Source: CAYZJB01 sp964478735 (lineage in GTDB: Bacteria > CLD3 > SB21). Taken from it: 64,000 nucleotides of DNA. A program made the translations under genes and the position numbers. Where the stretch lies: positions 30,006 through 94,005 of the forward strand of contig CAYZJB010000003.1 of assembly GCA_964478735.1 (NCBI GenBank), written 5' to 3'. Of this stretch, positions 8,279 to 17,434 are shown one piece after another (the stretch's first letter is position 1; each line of letters starts with the position of its first letter). The notes under the pieces were generated by a model. That model did no database searches. It was not told the DNA's origin and saw only the letters and a list, made by a program, of their open reading frames with translations.

Positions 8279-9771
8279 AGATCTCTAAATGGATGCCACC
8301 ACGAATAGCGGACCGTCAGTTGAGCGGCAATTTCCATAGAACGGCCCGTGACGTGGTTTTTGTTGCGGATAAAATTAAACATGACCGCCGCTTGGGCATC
8401 GAACGAATAATTCGGCTGATACAACGCACGCCATGCAGAAGTCAGTGTTTTTTGTACGACGCCCGACGGGTACGTCGGGGATTTTACAAACGTCGAATCG
8501 TCAAAATCATGGGACACCAATCGCCGTTGTCCCTGCCGGCGGTACGACCATTCGGTTTCAAAAAGCCATGAAGAAACGCCAAGATACGTCAACGACAATG
8601 CCACTTGATCACCGTCATTATACGGCCAGCCGAGTCCCCGGTCACGATACGTGTACGACTGCCACGGTCGTTTCGATTTCACGTTGTACGTGTGAGTACC
8701 CAGACGCGAGTAAAATATTTCCACGCGACTTTGTTTAACCGCGACGTCGTGCAGCGTGACGGAACACGCCCACCCGAGCCGATGCGGAGAGGTTTCCGTA
8801 TTGGGGGGAGGGTCGCCCGGACCGTCAAGAATAAAATCGTCGATCAGAAACTGGAAACGCGTGATGACGCGGCGCGTGGGCCATACCGCGTCGATGGAAA
8901 TATTTTCATTGGCCTCCTTCTTGTCGTTCAGCTGGGCGTCGGCGAACAGCGTGAAGGGGTTCAGATATGCGAAATCGATGTGTTGCCCCGGATTTCCATA
9001 GACGACGGTTTCCGACAATCCCAATTGAATTCCGCGAGGAAATACAATATCCAGTCGGTGTCCAGTCGCAAAACGTCTTGCACCGGCAATGTCATCTAGC
9101 TGAGCCACAAAGGAGCGGAATGCAATGCGCTTCGACCGAAACCCGGTTCCAATTTTGTCAAACGAATACGGATTTGAGGAAACAATAAGACTCCGGTCAA
9201 ATGGCCCCCAGTTTTCCGAAAACCTGCCGATGTACGCAAAGAGATGACGCGTATGGAAGAAACCGACGGCATCTTCCATCCGTGCACCGAAATATCGTGA
9301 ATGACGGCCATCGTACGTCGTGTCGTCGATCAACGAACCATCGATGCGCCCACGGGCACTGAACGTAAAATACGGCATGACGTGCTCAACCGAAATGTCC
9401 GTTCGTCCGTCAAAATCCGATTTGCTGTCCACGACCGAAAAATCGGATGCTGCGGAAGCACCGATTCGAGTCGTAGCGGTTTCATCGAGGTGCTCGAATT
9501 CGACACGAAACTCACGCCGAAGCAATTGAACCCATGCGCGTTCGGCCGAATCCAGGTTTTCTTCATTCAAGCGAGCCAATGCCTGTGCGACATCGTACCG
9601 ATTCAACGGGCGCATCGACCACGGGAGGCTCTCCAACAGTCCACGCTCCTGGAGAAGGTCGATGTACCGGTAACTCCAGTGACCCACGGGAAGCAGGGCG
9701 AAACGTTCCTGGGAAAAGGCGCCGTGAACCGCACCCGTAATCATCGTTAGAACCAATAGTCGTCGGATCAT
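8275..9771 (-). CDS. Wzi-like capsule assembly outer-membrane protein
   Basis: About 498 residues with an N-terminal signal peptide (hydrophobic to about residue 20, then FSQERFALLPVGHW). The rest is a series of amphipathic, aromatic-rich strands typical of an outer-membrane beta-barrel. The segment on lobe geometry (SENWGPFDRSLIVSSNPYSF) and the length fit the capsule assembly protein Wzi family, which anchors exported capsular polysaccharide to the outer membrane. The start can be GTG at 9774 or ATG at 9771; AGGA six bases upstream favours 9771, which overlaps the WecA-like stop by one base. Its presence suggests that the cluster's product is retained at the cell surface. Confidence 0.75.
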   Translation of the reverse strand: MIRRLLVLTMITGAVHGAFSQERFALLPVGHWSYRYIDLLQERGLLESLPWSMRPLNRYDVAQALARLNEENLDSAERAWVQLLRREFRVEFEHLDETATTRIGASAASDFSVVDSKSDFDGRTDISVEHVMPYFTFSARGRIDGSLIDDTTYDGRHSRYFGARMEDAVGFFHTRHLFAYIGRFSENWGPFDRSLIVSSNPYSFDKIGTGFRSKRIAFRSFVAQLDDIAGARRFATGHRLDIVFPRGIQLGLSETVVYGNPGQHIDFAYLNPFTLFADAQLNDKKEANENISIDAVWPTRRVITRFQFLIDDFILDGPGDPPPNTETSPHRLGWACSVTLHDVAVKQSRVEIFYSRLGTHTYNVKSKRPWQSYTYRDRGLGWPYNDGDQVALSLTYLGVSSWLFETEWSYRRQGQRRLVSHDFDDSTFVKSPTYPSGVVQKTLTSAWRALYQPNYSFDAQAAVMFNFIRNKNHVTGRSMEIAAQLTVRYSWWHPFRDL

Positions 9772-10853
9772 CACGCGTCCTGTTTTTCTTCAACTTCAGT
9801 TTCCGACGAACGCGTAGTGGAACGAATGGCCGCGAGAATCCGGACGAACAAAACAATGAACAACGTCACAAAGAACAACACGCCGAGAATAAAATTGCTG
9901 TAGTGGCTGTAAAACGCATACAGCAGCGCCATGATGCCGAAAAAAAGGCAAATGATGTACAACACGATGACGGTCTTCTGGTGGCTGTATCCGTAAGACA
10001 TCAGCAAATGATGAATGTGCTCCCGGTCGGCGACAAAAATGCTGCGGCGGGCTTTCGCGCGCCGAACGATGGCGAGCGCGGTATCGACAATGGGGTAGCC
10101 GAGTGTGATGATCGGAACCACGATGGCAAAGCTGATGGCGGCTTTTTGTGAACTGACCAGACCCAGCGCTGCAATAACGAGTCCGATGAACATGCTGCCG
10201 GAATCGCCCATGAAAATTTTGGCAGGATAGAAATTATGCCTCAAGAAGCCCACCAGTGCTCCCGTCAAACCGATGCTCAACAGGGCCGCATATGCCTTTC
10301 CGAAATAAATACTGATGAGGAAGATCGTCATGGCGATAATCAGCCCGACGCCGGATGCCAGCCCATCCAGTCCGTCAACGAGGTTGATGGCATTGATGAC
10401 GCCGATGACCCAGACGATCGTAAACGGATAACTCCAAAAACCAAGCTCAATGTTCCCGCCGAAAGGATTGGCGATGGCTTCGATATTATAATTGAACAAC
10501 ATCAAAATTATAGCGGCGGCTACCTGGCATGCCAGCTTGATCCACGGGCGTATATTGACCACATCATCGATGGCGCCGATCGCGACGATAAAGGTCGATG
10601 CAACCAGCAGTCCGAGCATCTGTATCTCTTTTTCTTCGAAAAGCGACGGGTAGCGGAAGAACGCCATAGCCATTGCCACGCAGAAGCCCGCATAGATGGC
10701 AAGACCACCGAGACGCGGGATGTCCTTGGTGTGAACCTTTCGAACGTCCGGTTTGTCGACTACGCCGTGACGGAGCAGACGGGACCGGATGAAGGGTGTC
10801 AGAACGATGGAAACGCCAAGCCCGGCGAGAAAAATGATCACATAAGCAAGCAC
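9771..10853 (-). CDS. Polyprenyl-phosphate sugar-1-phosphate transferase (WecA/MraY family)
   Basis: 360 residues with about eleven hydrophobic spans. Family motifs are present: DKPDVRKVHTKDIPRLGG (about residues 33-50), the catalytic NLVDGLDGLA, MGDSGSMF with the catalytic acidic residues, and the C-terminal DREHIHH. The enzyme transfers a sugar-1-phosphate, usually HexNAc-1-phosphate, from a UDP-sugar to undecaprenyl phosphate and so starts repeat-unit assembly on the inner membrane. A separate MraY would be needed for peptidoglycan. The GTG start at 10853 is preceded by AGGAG at five bases. It is followed by the Wzi-like gene with a one-base overlap and preceded by the WecG/TagA-like gene with an eight-base gap. 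Confidence 0.92.
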   Translation of the reverse strand: MLAYVIIFLAGLGVSIVLTPFIRSRLLRHGVVDKPDVRKVHTKDIPRLGGLAIYAGFCVAMAMAFFRYPSLFEEKEIQMLGLLVASTFIVAIGAIDDVVNIRPWIKLACQVAAAIILMLFNYNIEAIANPFGGNIELGFWSYPFTIVWVIGVINAINLVDGLDGLASGVGLIIAMTIFLISIYFGKAYAALLSIGLTGALVGFLRHNFYPAKIFMGDSGSMFIGLVIAALGLVSSQKAAISFAIVVPIITLGYPIVDTALAIVRRAKARRSIFVADREHIHHLLMSYGYSHQKTVIVLYIICLFFGIMALLYAFYSHYSNFILGVLFFVTLFIVLFVRILAAIRSTTRSSETEVEEKQDA

Positions 10854-10861
10854 TCATTCTC

Positions 10862-11632
10862 CTAATGCTGAAAAGTAAAAAACCGCGCTTTGAGTACACG
10901 AAACGCAAAGCGAGGCAGCGCCAGCATTCGCGGCGCCCTGAAAGGCTGCTGAAGAAGTCGAAAAAACCACTCCAGGTGTAGATTCAACATCCAGCGCGGG
11001 GGACGGCGAACGGTTCCGGTGATCGCATCAAAACTTCCCCCGACGCCCATCAAGACGGGAATCACGACGCCGGCTGTGCGACAGGCGATTTGAATGCGTC
11101 GGATCCAGTTTTCCTGTATCAACGCTCCCATACCGACAAAGACAATGTCGGGTCCGGCGCTGACGATTGTCTTCAGAGTCAATTCTTCATCTTCCCGATT
11201 TTTAAAGAAACCCGAGTGGCGCCCGACTATTTTCAGTTTGGGTTCACGCCTGAGCATCTCATTTTGTGCTTGCTGGACAACGGCCTCCGTCGCGCCGAGA
11301 AGATAAATCGAGTACCCTTCCATGGCTGACGTGTGGATGAGTTCCAGCATCAGGTCGCAGCCTGGAATCGGGTCGTGGTGCCGGCCGGAGCGCTGCCGCA
11401 TGGCCCATGCAATTCCGAATGCGTCCGGATAGACAAGGTCGGCTTCGCGGATGTGTTCGGACAGTTGTTTTTCTTTTTGGGCGCGGCAGACTTTGATGGG
11501 GTTAAGCGCCATGACATGATGAGAATCCCGCCGCTCCCGAATCCAAGATGTGACCTGCTCGAGTATGGCAGTACGCGAGAGCGTGGTTGTCGCGAAACCG
11601 AGAACGTCGATCGTTTGTGGGCCGGGCATCAT
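10862..11632 (-). CDS. WecG/TagA/CpsF-family glycosyltransferase
   Basis: 256 residues from the ATG at 11632, which forms a four-base overlap with the upstream carbamoyltransferase stop; a TTG at 11650 would add six residues. The segments HHVMALNPIKV, PDAFGIAWAMR, IYLLGATEAVV, GRHSGFFK and DIVFVGMGALIQENWI are the conserved blocks of GT26 enzymes. These add the second sugar (ManNAc or an uronate derivative) to a lipid-linked GlcNAc. It directly follows the initiating transferase's logic in the pathway and is encoded just upstream of that gene. Confidence 0.9.
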   Translation of the reverse strand: MMPGPQTIDVLGFATTTLSRTAILEQVTSWIRERRDSHHVMALNPIKVCRAQKEKQLSEHIREADLVYPDAFGIAWAMRQRSGRHHDPIPGCDLMLELIHTSAMEGYSIYLLGATEAVVQQAQNEMLRREPKLKIVGRHSGFFKNREDEELTLKTIVSAGPDIVFVGMGALIQENWIRRIQIACRTAGVVIPVLMGVGGSFDAITGTVRRPPRWMLNLHLEWFFRLLQQPFRAPRMLALPRFAFRVLKARFFTFQH

Positions 11633-13356
11633 CGGGTTCGGTGATTCCAATCCATTTCGACAAGAAAAGGGCCGATGGCCAGTGCGTCCAGCCGGCTTTG
11701 TTCGAATGCAGAAATCGCTTCACCCGGAGTTCTCACGATCGGTTCCTCATGCATGTTAAAGCTTGTATTGACCAGAATGGCATGTCCCGTGCGACGATTA
11801 TATTCGTTTAACACCTTGTAATACGACGGATTGATGGTTTCTGTCACGATTTGTGGTCGTGCCGTATGATCGACGTGAGTAATGGCCGGGGCCTCCATGG
11901 CGCATTTATCCGTAACGTCGTAGGTAAGCGTCATGAATTGTGCCGAGTATGAATGAGCGGCATCAAACCCTTTGAGATATTCGCCGGCATGATTTTCCAT
12001 GACGACCGGAGCAAAGGGCATGAATTCCGTGCGATTGAGCTGTTCATTGAGCCAATGGTTGACGGATCGGTCGCCGCAGTGATAAAGGATGGAGCGATTG
12101 CCGAGCGCCCGCGGACCGTACTCCATTTTACCGTCAAAACGGGCAACGATTTTTTTATCGGCGAGCAATCGCGCCATTTCCGTCTCAATCGACGCCGGCC
12201 GCGAAAAGGGCAGTTGTGCCTCCCGGAGCGCCCGTTCGATATCGGTATCGGAGTATTCGGTGCCCCAGTAGACGTTGGTCATTCGGTAAGGCAGATAGCC
12301 GCGGTGGCGCCGGGCGTATCTTTCCAGCGCAGCGCCGGCAGCCAATCCGCCATCTCCCATATTGGGGAATATAAAAACTTCTTCGGCGCCCGTTGTTCTC
12401 CAGATTTCCTGATTGAGCTTCACATTAGCAAACACACCGCCCGCGAGCGCAATCCGTTTAGCTCCCGTCCGCAGGACGGCGTCTTTGACAAATCGTGTGA
12501 TCAAATCTTCAAAATGACGCTGAATTCCGGCGGCGATGTCTTCTTTGGTGAAATTCTGCAGCTGTTTTTCCAAAAGCCGAATTTCGGCCTGCAGCCAGCC
12601 GCCTTTATTGATAAACGAAAACCGTTTGGAGTCATAACGGATCCGTCTGGCAAAAACAGGCAGAGTCGATTCGGGATTGCCGTACGCGGCAAGACCCGTC
12701 ACCTTTCCTTCGTGGCGTAGCGCGGTAAATCCCAACAAGTGGGTGACGTAACAGTAGTAAAATCCAGGGGAATGATACGCCGGGATCGAGTGGATCAAAG
12801 ACAATTGTCCCTGATCGGGTGTATACATGCGCGAACAGTAGCCGTCTCCGCTGGCATCGAGCGTGATCGTCAGGGCATCCGGCCAGCCGCTCGTATAATA
12901 CGCCGAGGCCGCATGCGAAAGGTGGTGGTCGACAAATTCAATAGGTGCGGTAATTCCAACCTCACGAAGTTTTTGCTGAATCTCATTCGTTCCACGGAAG
13001 ATCGACGTTTGAAATACGCGGCGCGTTGCTTTAGTTCCCAGGTCGGTTCCCATCAGCAGGCCGGTGATCGGCGTTTTACTCATCTCGGCAAAAAACGTCC
13101 GGAAAAACCCGACGGACTCGTAACCGAACTCCAACGGTTTGGCGCGCGTTGAACTCGTTCCGGCCACCGCCACGAGGTCGATATCGGAGGGACGCAATCC
13201 GGACAATCGAATGACTTCGGCGGTCGACAGATCAGGGTATCCCCAGTACATTTTTTGACGGTTGAGCCGTTCCTCGTTGATCGCGGTAATGATCTTGCCG
13301 TCGGAAATAATCGCCGCACCGGCATCATGTCCGGTGCTCAAGCCCAGTATATTCAT
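11629..13356 (-). CDS. NodU/CmcH-type O-carbamoyltransferase (copy 2)
   Basis: 575 residues from the ATG at 13356, which overlaps the preceding stop by four bases. A longer reading frame to 13614 exists but its first 86 residues lie over the neighbouring gene and are not family-like. MNILGLSTGHDAGAA opens the Kae1-like domain, and HHLSH at 134-138 provides the metal ligands. GGVFANVKLNQE, YGPRALGNRS and NTSFNMHEEPIV are all present. Copy 2 clearly differs from copy 1 in loops and C-terminus, so this is not a recent duplication. A second carbamoylation site or acceptor is inferred. It could instead act on a nucleotide sugar before transfer. Confidence 0.92.
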   Translation of the reverse strand: MNILGLSTGHDAGAAIISDGKIITAINEERLNRQKMYWGYPDLSTAEVIRLSGLRPSDIDLVAVAGTSSTRAKPLEFGYESVGFFRTFFAEMSKTPITGLLMGTDLGTKATRRVFQTSIFRGTNEIQQKLREVGITAPIEFVDHHLSHAASAYYTSGWPDALTITLDASGDGYCSRMYTPDQGQLSLIHSIPAYHSPGFYYCYVTHLLGFTALRHEGKVTGLAAYGNPESTLPVFARRIRYDSKRFSFINKGGWLQAEIRLLEKQLQNFTKEDIAAGIQRHFEDLITRFVKDAVLRTGAKRIALAGGVFANVKLNQEIWRTTGAEEVFIFPNMGDGGLAAGAALERYARRHRGYLPYRMTNVYWGTEYSDTDIERALREAQLPFSRPASIETEMARLLADKKIVARFDGKMEYGPRALGNRSILYHCGDRSVNHWLNEQLNRTEFMPFAPVVMENHAGEYLKGFDAAHSYSAQFMTLTYDVTDKCAMEAPAITHVDHTARPQIVTETINPSYYKVLNEYNRRTGHAILVNTSFNMHEEPIVRTPGEAISAFEQSRLDALAIGPFLVEMDWNHRTR

Positions 13357-14528
13357 GTCGCCGGTCCGTCGCTGTGAAGGGAAAGGAAAGTTGTCAAAGC
13401 GTGATACATCCATGCCTGCGACCATCTCATGTACGGAATACGGTTGGTATAGTGAGGATGCCGTTGAAAATAGAAATAGCCGGCAGGGGATTGCATGGTA
13501 GACAGCGCCCAGTTCAGGACACTCCGCAGGACCCCAGGGGCCGACGCATGCCACGTCGACAGCGTGGACAGCGCTACGATAGCCTGAGCGGCGCTGTGAA
13601 TGTCCAACGGCCATTTACGATCATGGAAATATTTCGGAGAACCGTCGGATTCAAAAAAATTCCTCACATAAAAATCGAGGCCTCGTTCGATGGCCGGACG
13701 AAACGCCTCATCCTTTGTGTAATGATAAACTCGATACATCGATTCAATGACAAAACCCGTGTGAAAACTGTCGATCCACTGTTGGATGTTCGTTTCCGCA
13801 TAATGCCATGCCCCGTCGGGCAACTGAAAACGAGCGACATAACTGGCCGATAAACGGGCGGCATCCGCCAACTCGCTTTCTCCCGTATAAGAATATACAC
13901 GGGCGAGCAGGGCGGAACCGAGAATATTGGCGTTGTGAACCCGCAGATTATCGATCGGCGTGTAACTGAAACACCAGCCGTTTTCATCTTCGACTCGGTT
14001 GAGATCATTTAAAATAAAATCGCACACGCTTCGCGCATGATCGAGGTACTGACGGTTGTCGGTGGCTTCAAACGCATCGAGATAACCGTGTGCAACGTAA
14101 GTGGAGTTGACGATCGTCGGGGTGTAGGCCGGCACGTAAAAAACCCGGCTTTGCCAATCGAAATTATATCCCCAGCACATTCCGGAAAATCCTTTTGATG
14201 AACAGCGAAACAAAAGTGTATCTAAAAAGTCTATGTTTTTCAAATACTTTTGATCGGCTGTCAACTTAAACAACTTGCTGGCCCCCGATAGAAAGAGACC
14301 CAGCCCTTTGGGATTGTAACCTCTGGTTACGCCCAGTACCGGCCTTAAATTCAACGGACAACGTTTTAGAAATTGAATGGTTAGGATTCTGGCCCATCGG
14401 CTCGGGCGTGTTACAGTCCGCAATAAAGGACTGCAAAGAGCATCGTAACAATCGTAACCTTTGAACTCACGGGACTCGACGTAATCTTCCAAACGGTGGA
14501 GAGCGTCCCGGATCTCCGTATCATTCAT
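13353..14528 (-). CDS. Predicted alpha/alpha-barrel (six-hairpin glycosidase-like) protein of polysaccharide locus
   Basis: 391 residues from the ATG at 14528, which overlaps the acyltransferase stop by eight bases; a GTG at 14567 would add 13 residues. No signal peptide is seen. Repeated helix pairs (for example YLDAFEATDNRQYLDHA, LLARVYSYTGESELADA, VYHYTKDEAFRPAIE) with aromatic tips such as GWCFSYTP and DGAWHY resemble (alpha/alpha)6-barrel enzymes: glycoside hydrolase GH88/GH105-like proteins, uronyl epimerases or heparinase-like proteins. Catalytic residues cannot be assigned by eye. Since it lies between an acyltransferase and a carbamoyltransferase and seems cytoplasmic, a sugar-modifying or polymer-trimming role is inferred. 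Confidence 0.6.
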   Translation of the reverse strand: MNDTEIRDALHRLEDYVESREFKGYDCYDALCSPLLRTVTRPSRWARILTIQFLKRCPLNLRPVLGVTRGYNPKGLGLFLSGASKLFKLTADQKYLKNIDFLDTLLFRCSSKGFSGMCWGYNFDWQSRVFYVPAYTPTIVNSTYVAHGYLDAFEATDNRQYLDHARSVCDFILNDLNRVEDENGWCFSYTPIDNLRVHNANILGSALLARVYSYTGESELADAARLSASYVARFQLPDGAWHYAETNIQQWIDSFHTGFVIESMYRVYHYTKDEAFRPAIERGLDFYVRNFFESDGSPKYFHDRKWPLDIHSAAQAIVALSTLSTWHASAPGVLRSVLNWALSTMQSPAGYFYFQRHPHYTNRIPYMRWSQAWMYHALTTFLSLHSDGPAT

Positions 14529-15183
14529 GGATCGTGGATTTCGTAATTTTTCGAGTTGCCGGAACACCTACGGCAATAGTGTTGGGTTCGAGAGTCTCCA
14601 AGAGCACGGCATTGGCGCCGACTTCGCAGTTGTCGCCGATCGTAATGTTGCCCAGGATTTTCGCGCCGGCCCATAGTTTTACGTTATTGCCGATCTGTGG
14701 TGCGCCCTGACCGGTCGTAACTCCCTGGCAAATCGTACATCGGCTTCCCAGCCTGCTATTTTTTCCAATGACGACGCCGGATCCGTGATAAATGAACAAT
14801 CCATGGCCGATGATGGCGTGCGGCGAAATATCGACCTGGGTCAGAAATTTTGACAACCTCTGAAGAATGTCCGCGAGAATGCCCAGACGATGAAGTAAAA
14901 AGAATCGTGAAAGCCGGTAAAAGAACAACGCCTGCGCGCCGGAATCTCCGCACATGCTTTTCAGATAAAACCTCAAGAACGCCAGGGATTTTCCCCGAAA
15001 ACGGCGACGGCTTTTTTGATCTTCGAAAAGAATGAGCAAATCGAATTTAAAATCAAAGCGCGGCCACGGCAATACAACGGCAAGATACAACAATGTCAAA
15101 CCGATGATGATGACAGTCCCGGCTGCGACCAGCGGGAGCGCATAAATAACAACGAGGTCCCATACGCCGATGTGCAGTTCCAC
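14521..15183 (-). CDS. Membrane-attached hexapeptide-repeat acyltransferase (serine O-acetyltransferase-like)
   Basis: 220 residues. One hydrophobic span at about residues 8-35 is unusual for soluble hexapeptide enzymes and suggests membrane attachment. From about 120 onward there are left-handed beta-helix repeats: ISPHAIIGHGLFIYHGSG, VIGKNSRLG, IGNNVKLWAGAKILGNITIGDN and VGANAVL, with the catalytic-type His in IYHGSG. This layout matches CysE/WcaB-like O-acetyltransferases of polysaccharide loci, which acetylate sugars using acetyl-CoA. Lack of cysteine-synthesis neighbours argues against serine as the substrate. The GTG start overlaps the dehydrogenase stop by one base (TAGTG). Confidence 0.82.
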   Translation of the reverse strand: MELHIGVWDLVVIYALPLVAAGTVIIIGLTLLYLAVVLPWPRFDFKFDLLILFEDQKSRRRFRGKSLAFLRFYLKSMCGDSGAQALFFYRLSRFFLLHRLGILADILQRLSKFLTQVDISPHAIIGHGLFIYHGSGVVIGKNSRLGSRCTICQGVTTGQGAPQIGNNVKLWAGAKILGNITIGDNCEVGANAVLLETLEPNTIAVGVPATRKITKSTIHE

Positions 15184-17402
15184 TAATTCTCCGGCTGAAA
15201 TCGGTTGACGATCCGGTTAAGGAACTGCTGGCGGTCATCGAGCCGCACTTCGACGGGAAGGCCGCATTGCAGGGAGTCCAGAATACTCAAAGTGGCGAGG
15301 GTAGCATACACGGATCCTTGAAAGGGGATCGGCATGTCCTTTCCAGTCTTCAGGTTCGACAGAAAGGCATTCAAACACTGTGTGTATCCTTTTTGCTGCT
15401 TTCGAGAACCGAGTGTTTTGGTTTTACCGTGACGCGAGAAACTCACGGTTCGAAAGTCATCGATCACGGCGACGGACTGTTCGGCGTACATCTCGATCCG
15501 CTCTTTCGGAAAGCTCCTGTCGCCGACTGCGACGTACAGAATTTGCGCAATCGATCCGTCCCGGTATTTGATCGTGATGCCGACATTGTCCTTGGCCACC
15601 AGGTCCTCCCGGTTGGAAGAGATAACGTCGGCGTGAATCTTGATCGGCAGGGAGTTGGTCAGGTAGTTCAACAGATCGACAAAGTGGCAAACTTCGCCGA
15701 TGATGCGTCCGCCGCCTTCGACGGAGTCCTGAACCCAGTGGTCTTTTGGGACGAAACCGGCATTGATCCGATAGGTGATGACGGCCGGCTGAATTCGTTT
15801 TTCAAAAAACTTTTTGATTTCAACGACCGTCGGGGCAAATCGCCGGTTGAATCCGACCATCACGCGGCCTTGGGTTTCCCGTTGTACGTTGACGACATTT
15901 TCTACTTCGGACCGCGACAAGGCCAGCGGTTTTTCGACAAAAACGGCTTTTCCCTGCCGCAGCGCCTCGATGGTCAGCTGTGCATGCAGGTGGTGCCGCG
16001 TAGCTATAAAAACGGTATCGATGTCCGAATGGCACAAAATTTCCAGACGATCGGTGGTTGCAAATCCGAAGCGAAATCGTTTAGCTACCGACGCAGCCGA
16101 TATGCCTTTATTGTTGCACACGCCGATCAGCCGGACTCCTTTCGTTTTTTTTAGGTGCGGAAGAAGAAAGTTCTGTGCAAAGCTGCCGGCGCCGATGAAA
16201 CCCACACCTATGACCCCATCATAAGTTTTGGTAACCTGTCCTGCAACAACGAGCCGCGGCTCGATTTCCTCTTTGACGCGGTGAGAGTAGTCGAGCAGTA
16301 CGCCGAAGGAACGGTCCGTTTTTGGATTTGTGATGAGCCCGTAAGCCTCGGTGGCGCGTTCGATTGGAAACGTATGCGACATCAGGGGACCGAGATGAAT
16401 CCGGCGATCGGAGACTAGTTTGAGGAAGGCCGTCATATTACGATTTTCCGTCCACCGGACGTACCCGTACGGGTAGTCGAGCCCACCTTCTTCGTACATG
16501 ATGTCGTATCGGCCGGGACCGTACGAGCGGGAAAAGCGGATATCGATTTCTTTTTCGTAAAACGGGCTTCGAGGGACATCGGCCGGTACAGCCCCCACGA
16601 TGACAAGAATTCCTTTATCGCGCAACATGGTTCCGGCTGTAACAACCGGTTCATTAGACGACGTACCGGCGCAGAGGATGGCGGAATCAACGCCGTAGCC
16701 CCGCGTGACGCTTTCCAGCGTCGGCTGCCAGTTGTCTGACGGCGAAAACGCTTTGTCGGCGCCCAGTTCCACGGCCTTTGTCCGTGCGACCGGATCGGGA
16801 TCGATACCGATGACCATGCAGCCTGCCGCCTTCAGGATTTGGACGGTGAGTTGTCCGATCAGGCCCAGACCGATCACGCAAACGATTTGCCCGACTTGTG
16901 CGTTCGACTGCCTCACGCCCTGCAGGGCGATTGCCCCGAGCGTAGTGAATGCGCCTTCGGAGTACTCGACGTTATCCGGGAGAACGGCGACCAGGTTTTG
17001 AGGAACGAGAACGATCTCAGCGTGAGAGGCATATCCCTGTCCGGCGCAGGCGACGCGATCTCCAACGGAGATGTCCTGTACTTCGGGACCCGTTTCGATC
17101 ACGATACCGGAACTCGAGTAACCCAGAGGAAGTTGAGTATTGAGTTTGTTGCGTACGATGTCGAGCGTTTGTTGAAGTCCCTGTGTTTTTGCCATACGTA
17201 CGACCTTTTCAACGAGGTCGGGTCGGCTTTGGGCTTTTCCGAGGATTGTTTTTTGTGCCGTCTGAACGGTCGTTCGCTCGGTACCTGCGCTTATTAACGA
17301 ATAATAATTACGCACCAGCACGCCTCCCGGAGTCAGTGCCGGCGGCGGCAGGTCCTGAACGCTCAGTTTACCCGATTTGTACTCCTGTATGACTTGAAGC
17401 AC
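15183..17402 (-). CDS. Bi-domain oxidoreductase: zinc-type alcohol dehydrogenase fused to Gfo/Idh/MocA dehydrogenase
   Basis: 739 residues. Residues 1-370 form a medium-chain dehydrogenase/reductase: GDRVACAGQGYASHAE, then the Rossmann glycine motif VIGLGLIGQ around 175. Residues about 385-739 form a Gfo/Idh/MocA enzyme: VGFIGAGSFAQN, EKPLALS (the catalytic EKP) and GGGRIIGEVCHFVD. Such fusions occur repeatedly in lipopolysaccharide and exopolysaccharide clusters and probably oxidise or reduce nucleotide-sugar intermediates, but no specific reaction is established. The start is GTG at 17402 behind GAGGT. It follows asnB by 32 bases. Confidence 0.9.
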   Translation of the reverse strand: MLQVIQEYKSGKLSVQDLPPPALTPGGVLVRNYYSLISAGTERTTVQTAQKTILGKAQSRPDLVEKVVRMAKTQGLQQTLDIVRNKLNTQLPLGYSSSGIVIETGPEVQDISVGDRVACAGQGYASHAEIVLVPQNLVAVLPDNVEYSEGAFTTLGAIALQGVRQSNAQVGQIVCVIGLGLIGQLTVQILKAAGCMVIGIDPDPVARTKAVELGADKAFSPSDNWQPTLESVTRGYGVDSAILCAGTSSNEPVVTAGTMLRDKGILVIVGAVPADVPRSPFYEKEIDIRFSRSYGPGRYDIMYEEGGLDYPYGYVRWTENRNMTAFLKLVSDRRIHLGPLMSHTFPIERATEAYGLITNPKTDRSFGVLLDYSHRVKEEIEPRLVVAGQVTKTYDGVIGVGFIGAGSFAQNFLLPHLKKTKGVRLIGVCNNKGISAASVAKRFRFGFATTDRLEILCHSDIDTVFIATRHHLHAQLTIEALRQGKAVFVEKPLALSRSEVENVVNVQRETQGRVMVGFNRRFAPTVVEIKKFFEKRIQPAVITYRINAGFVPKDHWVQDSVEGGGRIIGEVCHFVDLLNYLTNSLPIKIHADVISSNREDLVAKDNVGITIKYRDGSIAQILYVAVGDRSFPKERIEMYAEQSVAVIDDFRTVSFSRHGKTKTLGSRKQQKGYTQCLNAFLSNLKTGKDMPIPFQGSVYATLATLSILDSLQCGLPVEVRLDDRQQFLNRIVNRFQPEN

Positions 17403-17434
17403 GTGACCTCGTAGGGTTAAATGAAATGTATTTT

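Noticed and set aside
13357..13614. 86-residue N-terminal extension of the second carbamoyltransferase frame
   Set aside because: It lies over the neighbouring gene in the opposite reading phase, is not family-like, and the ATG at 13356 forms a four-base overlap and starts with the family's MNILG motif.
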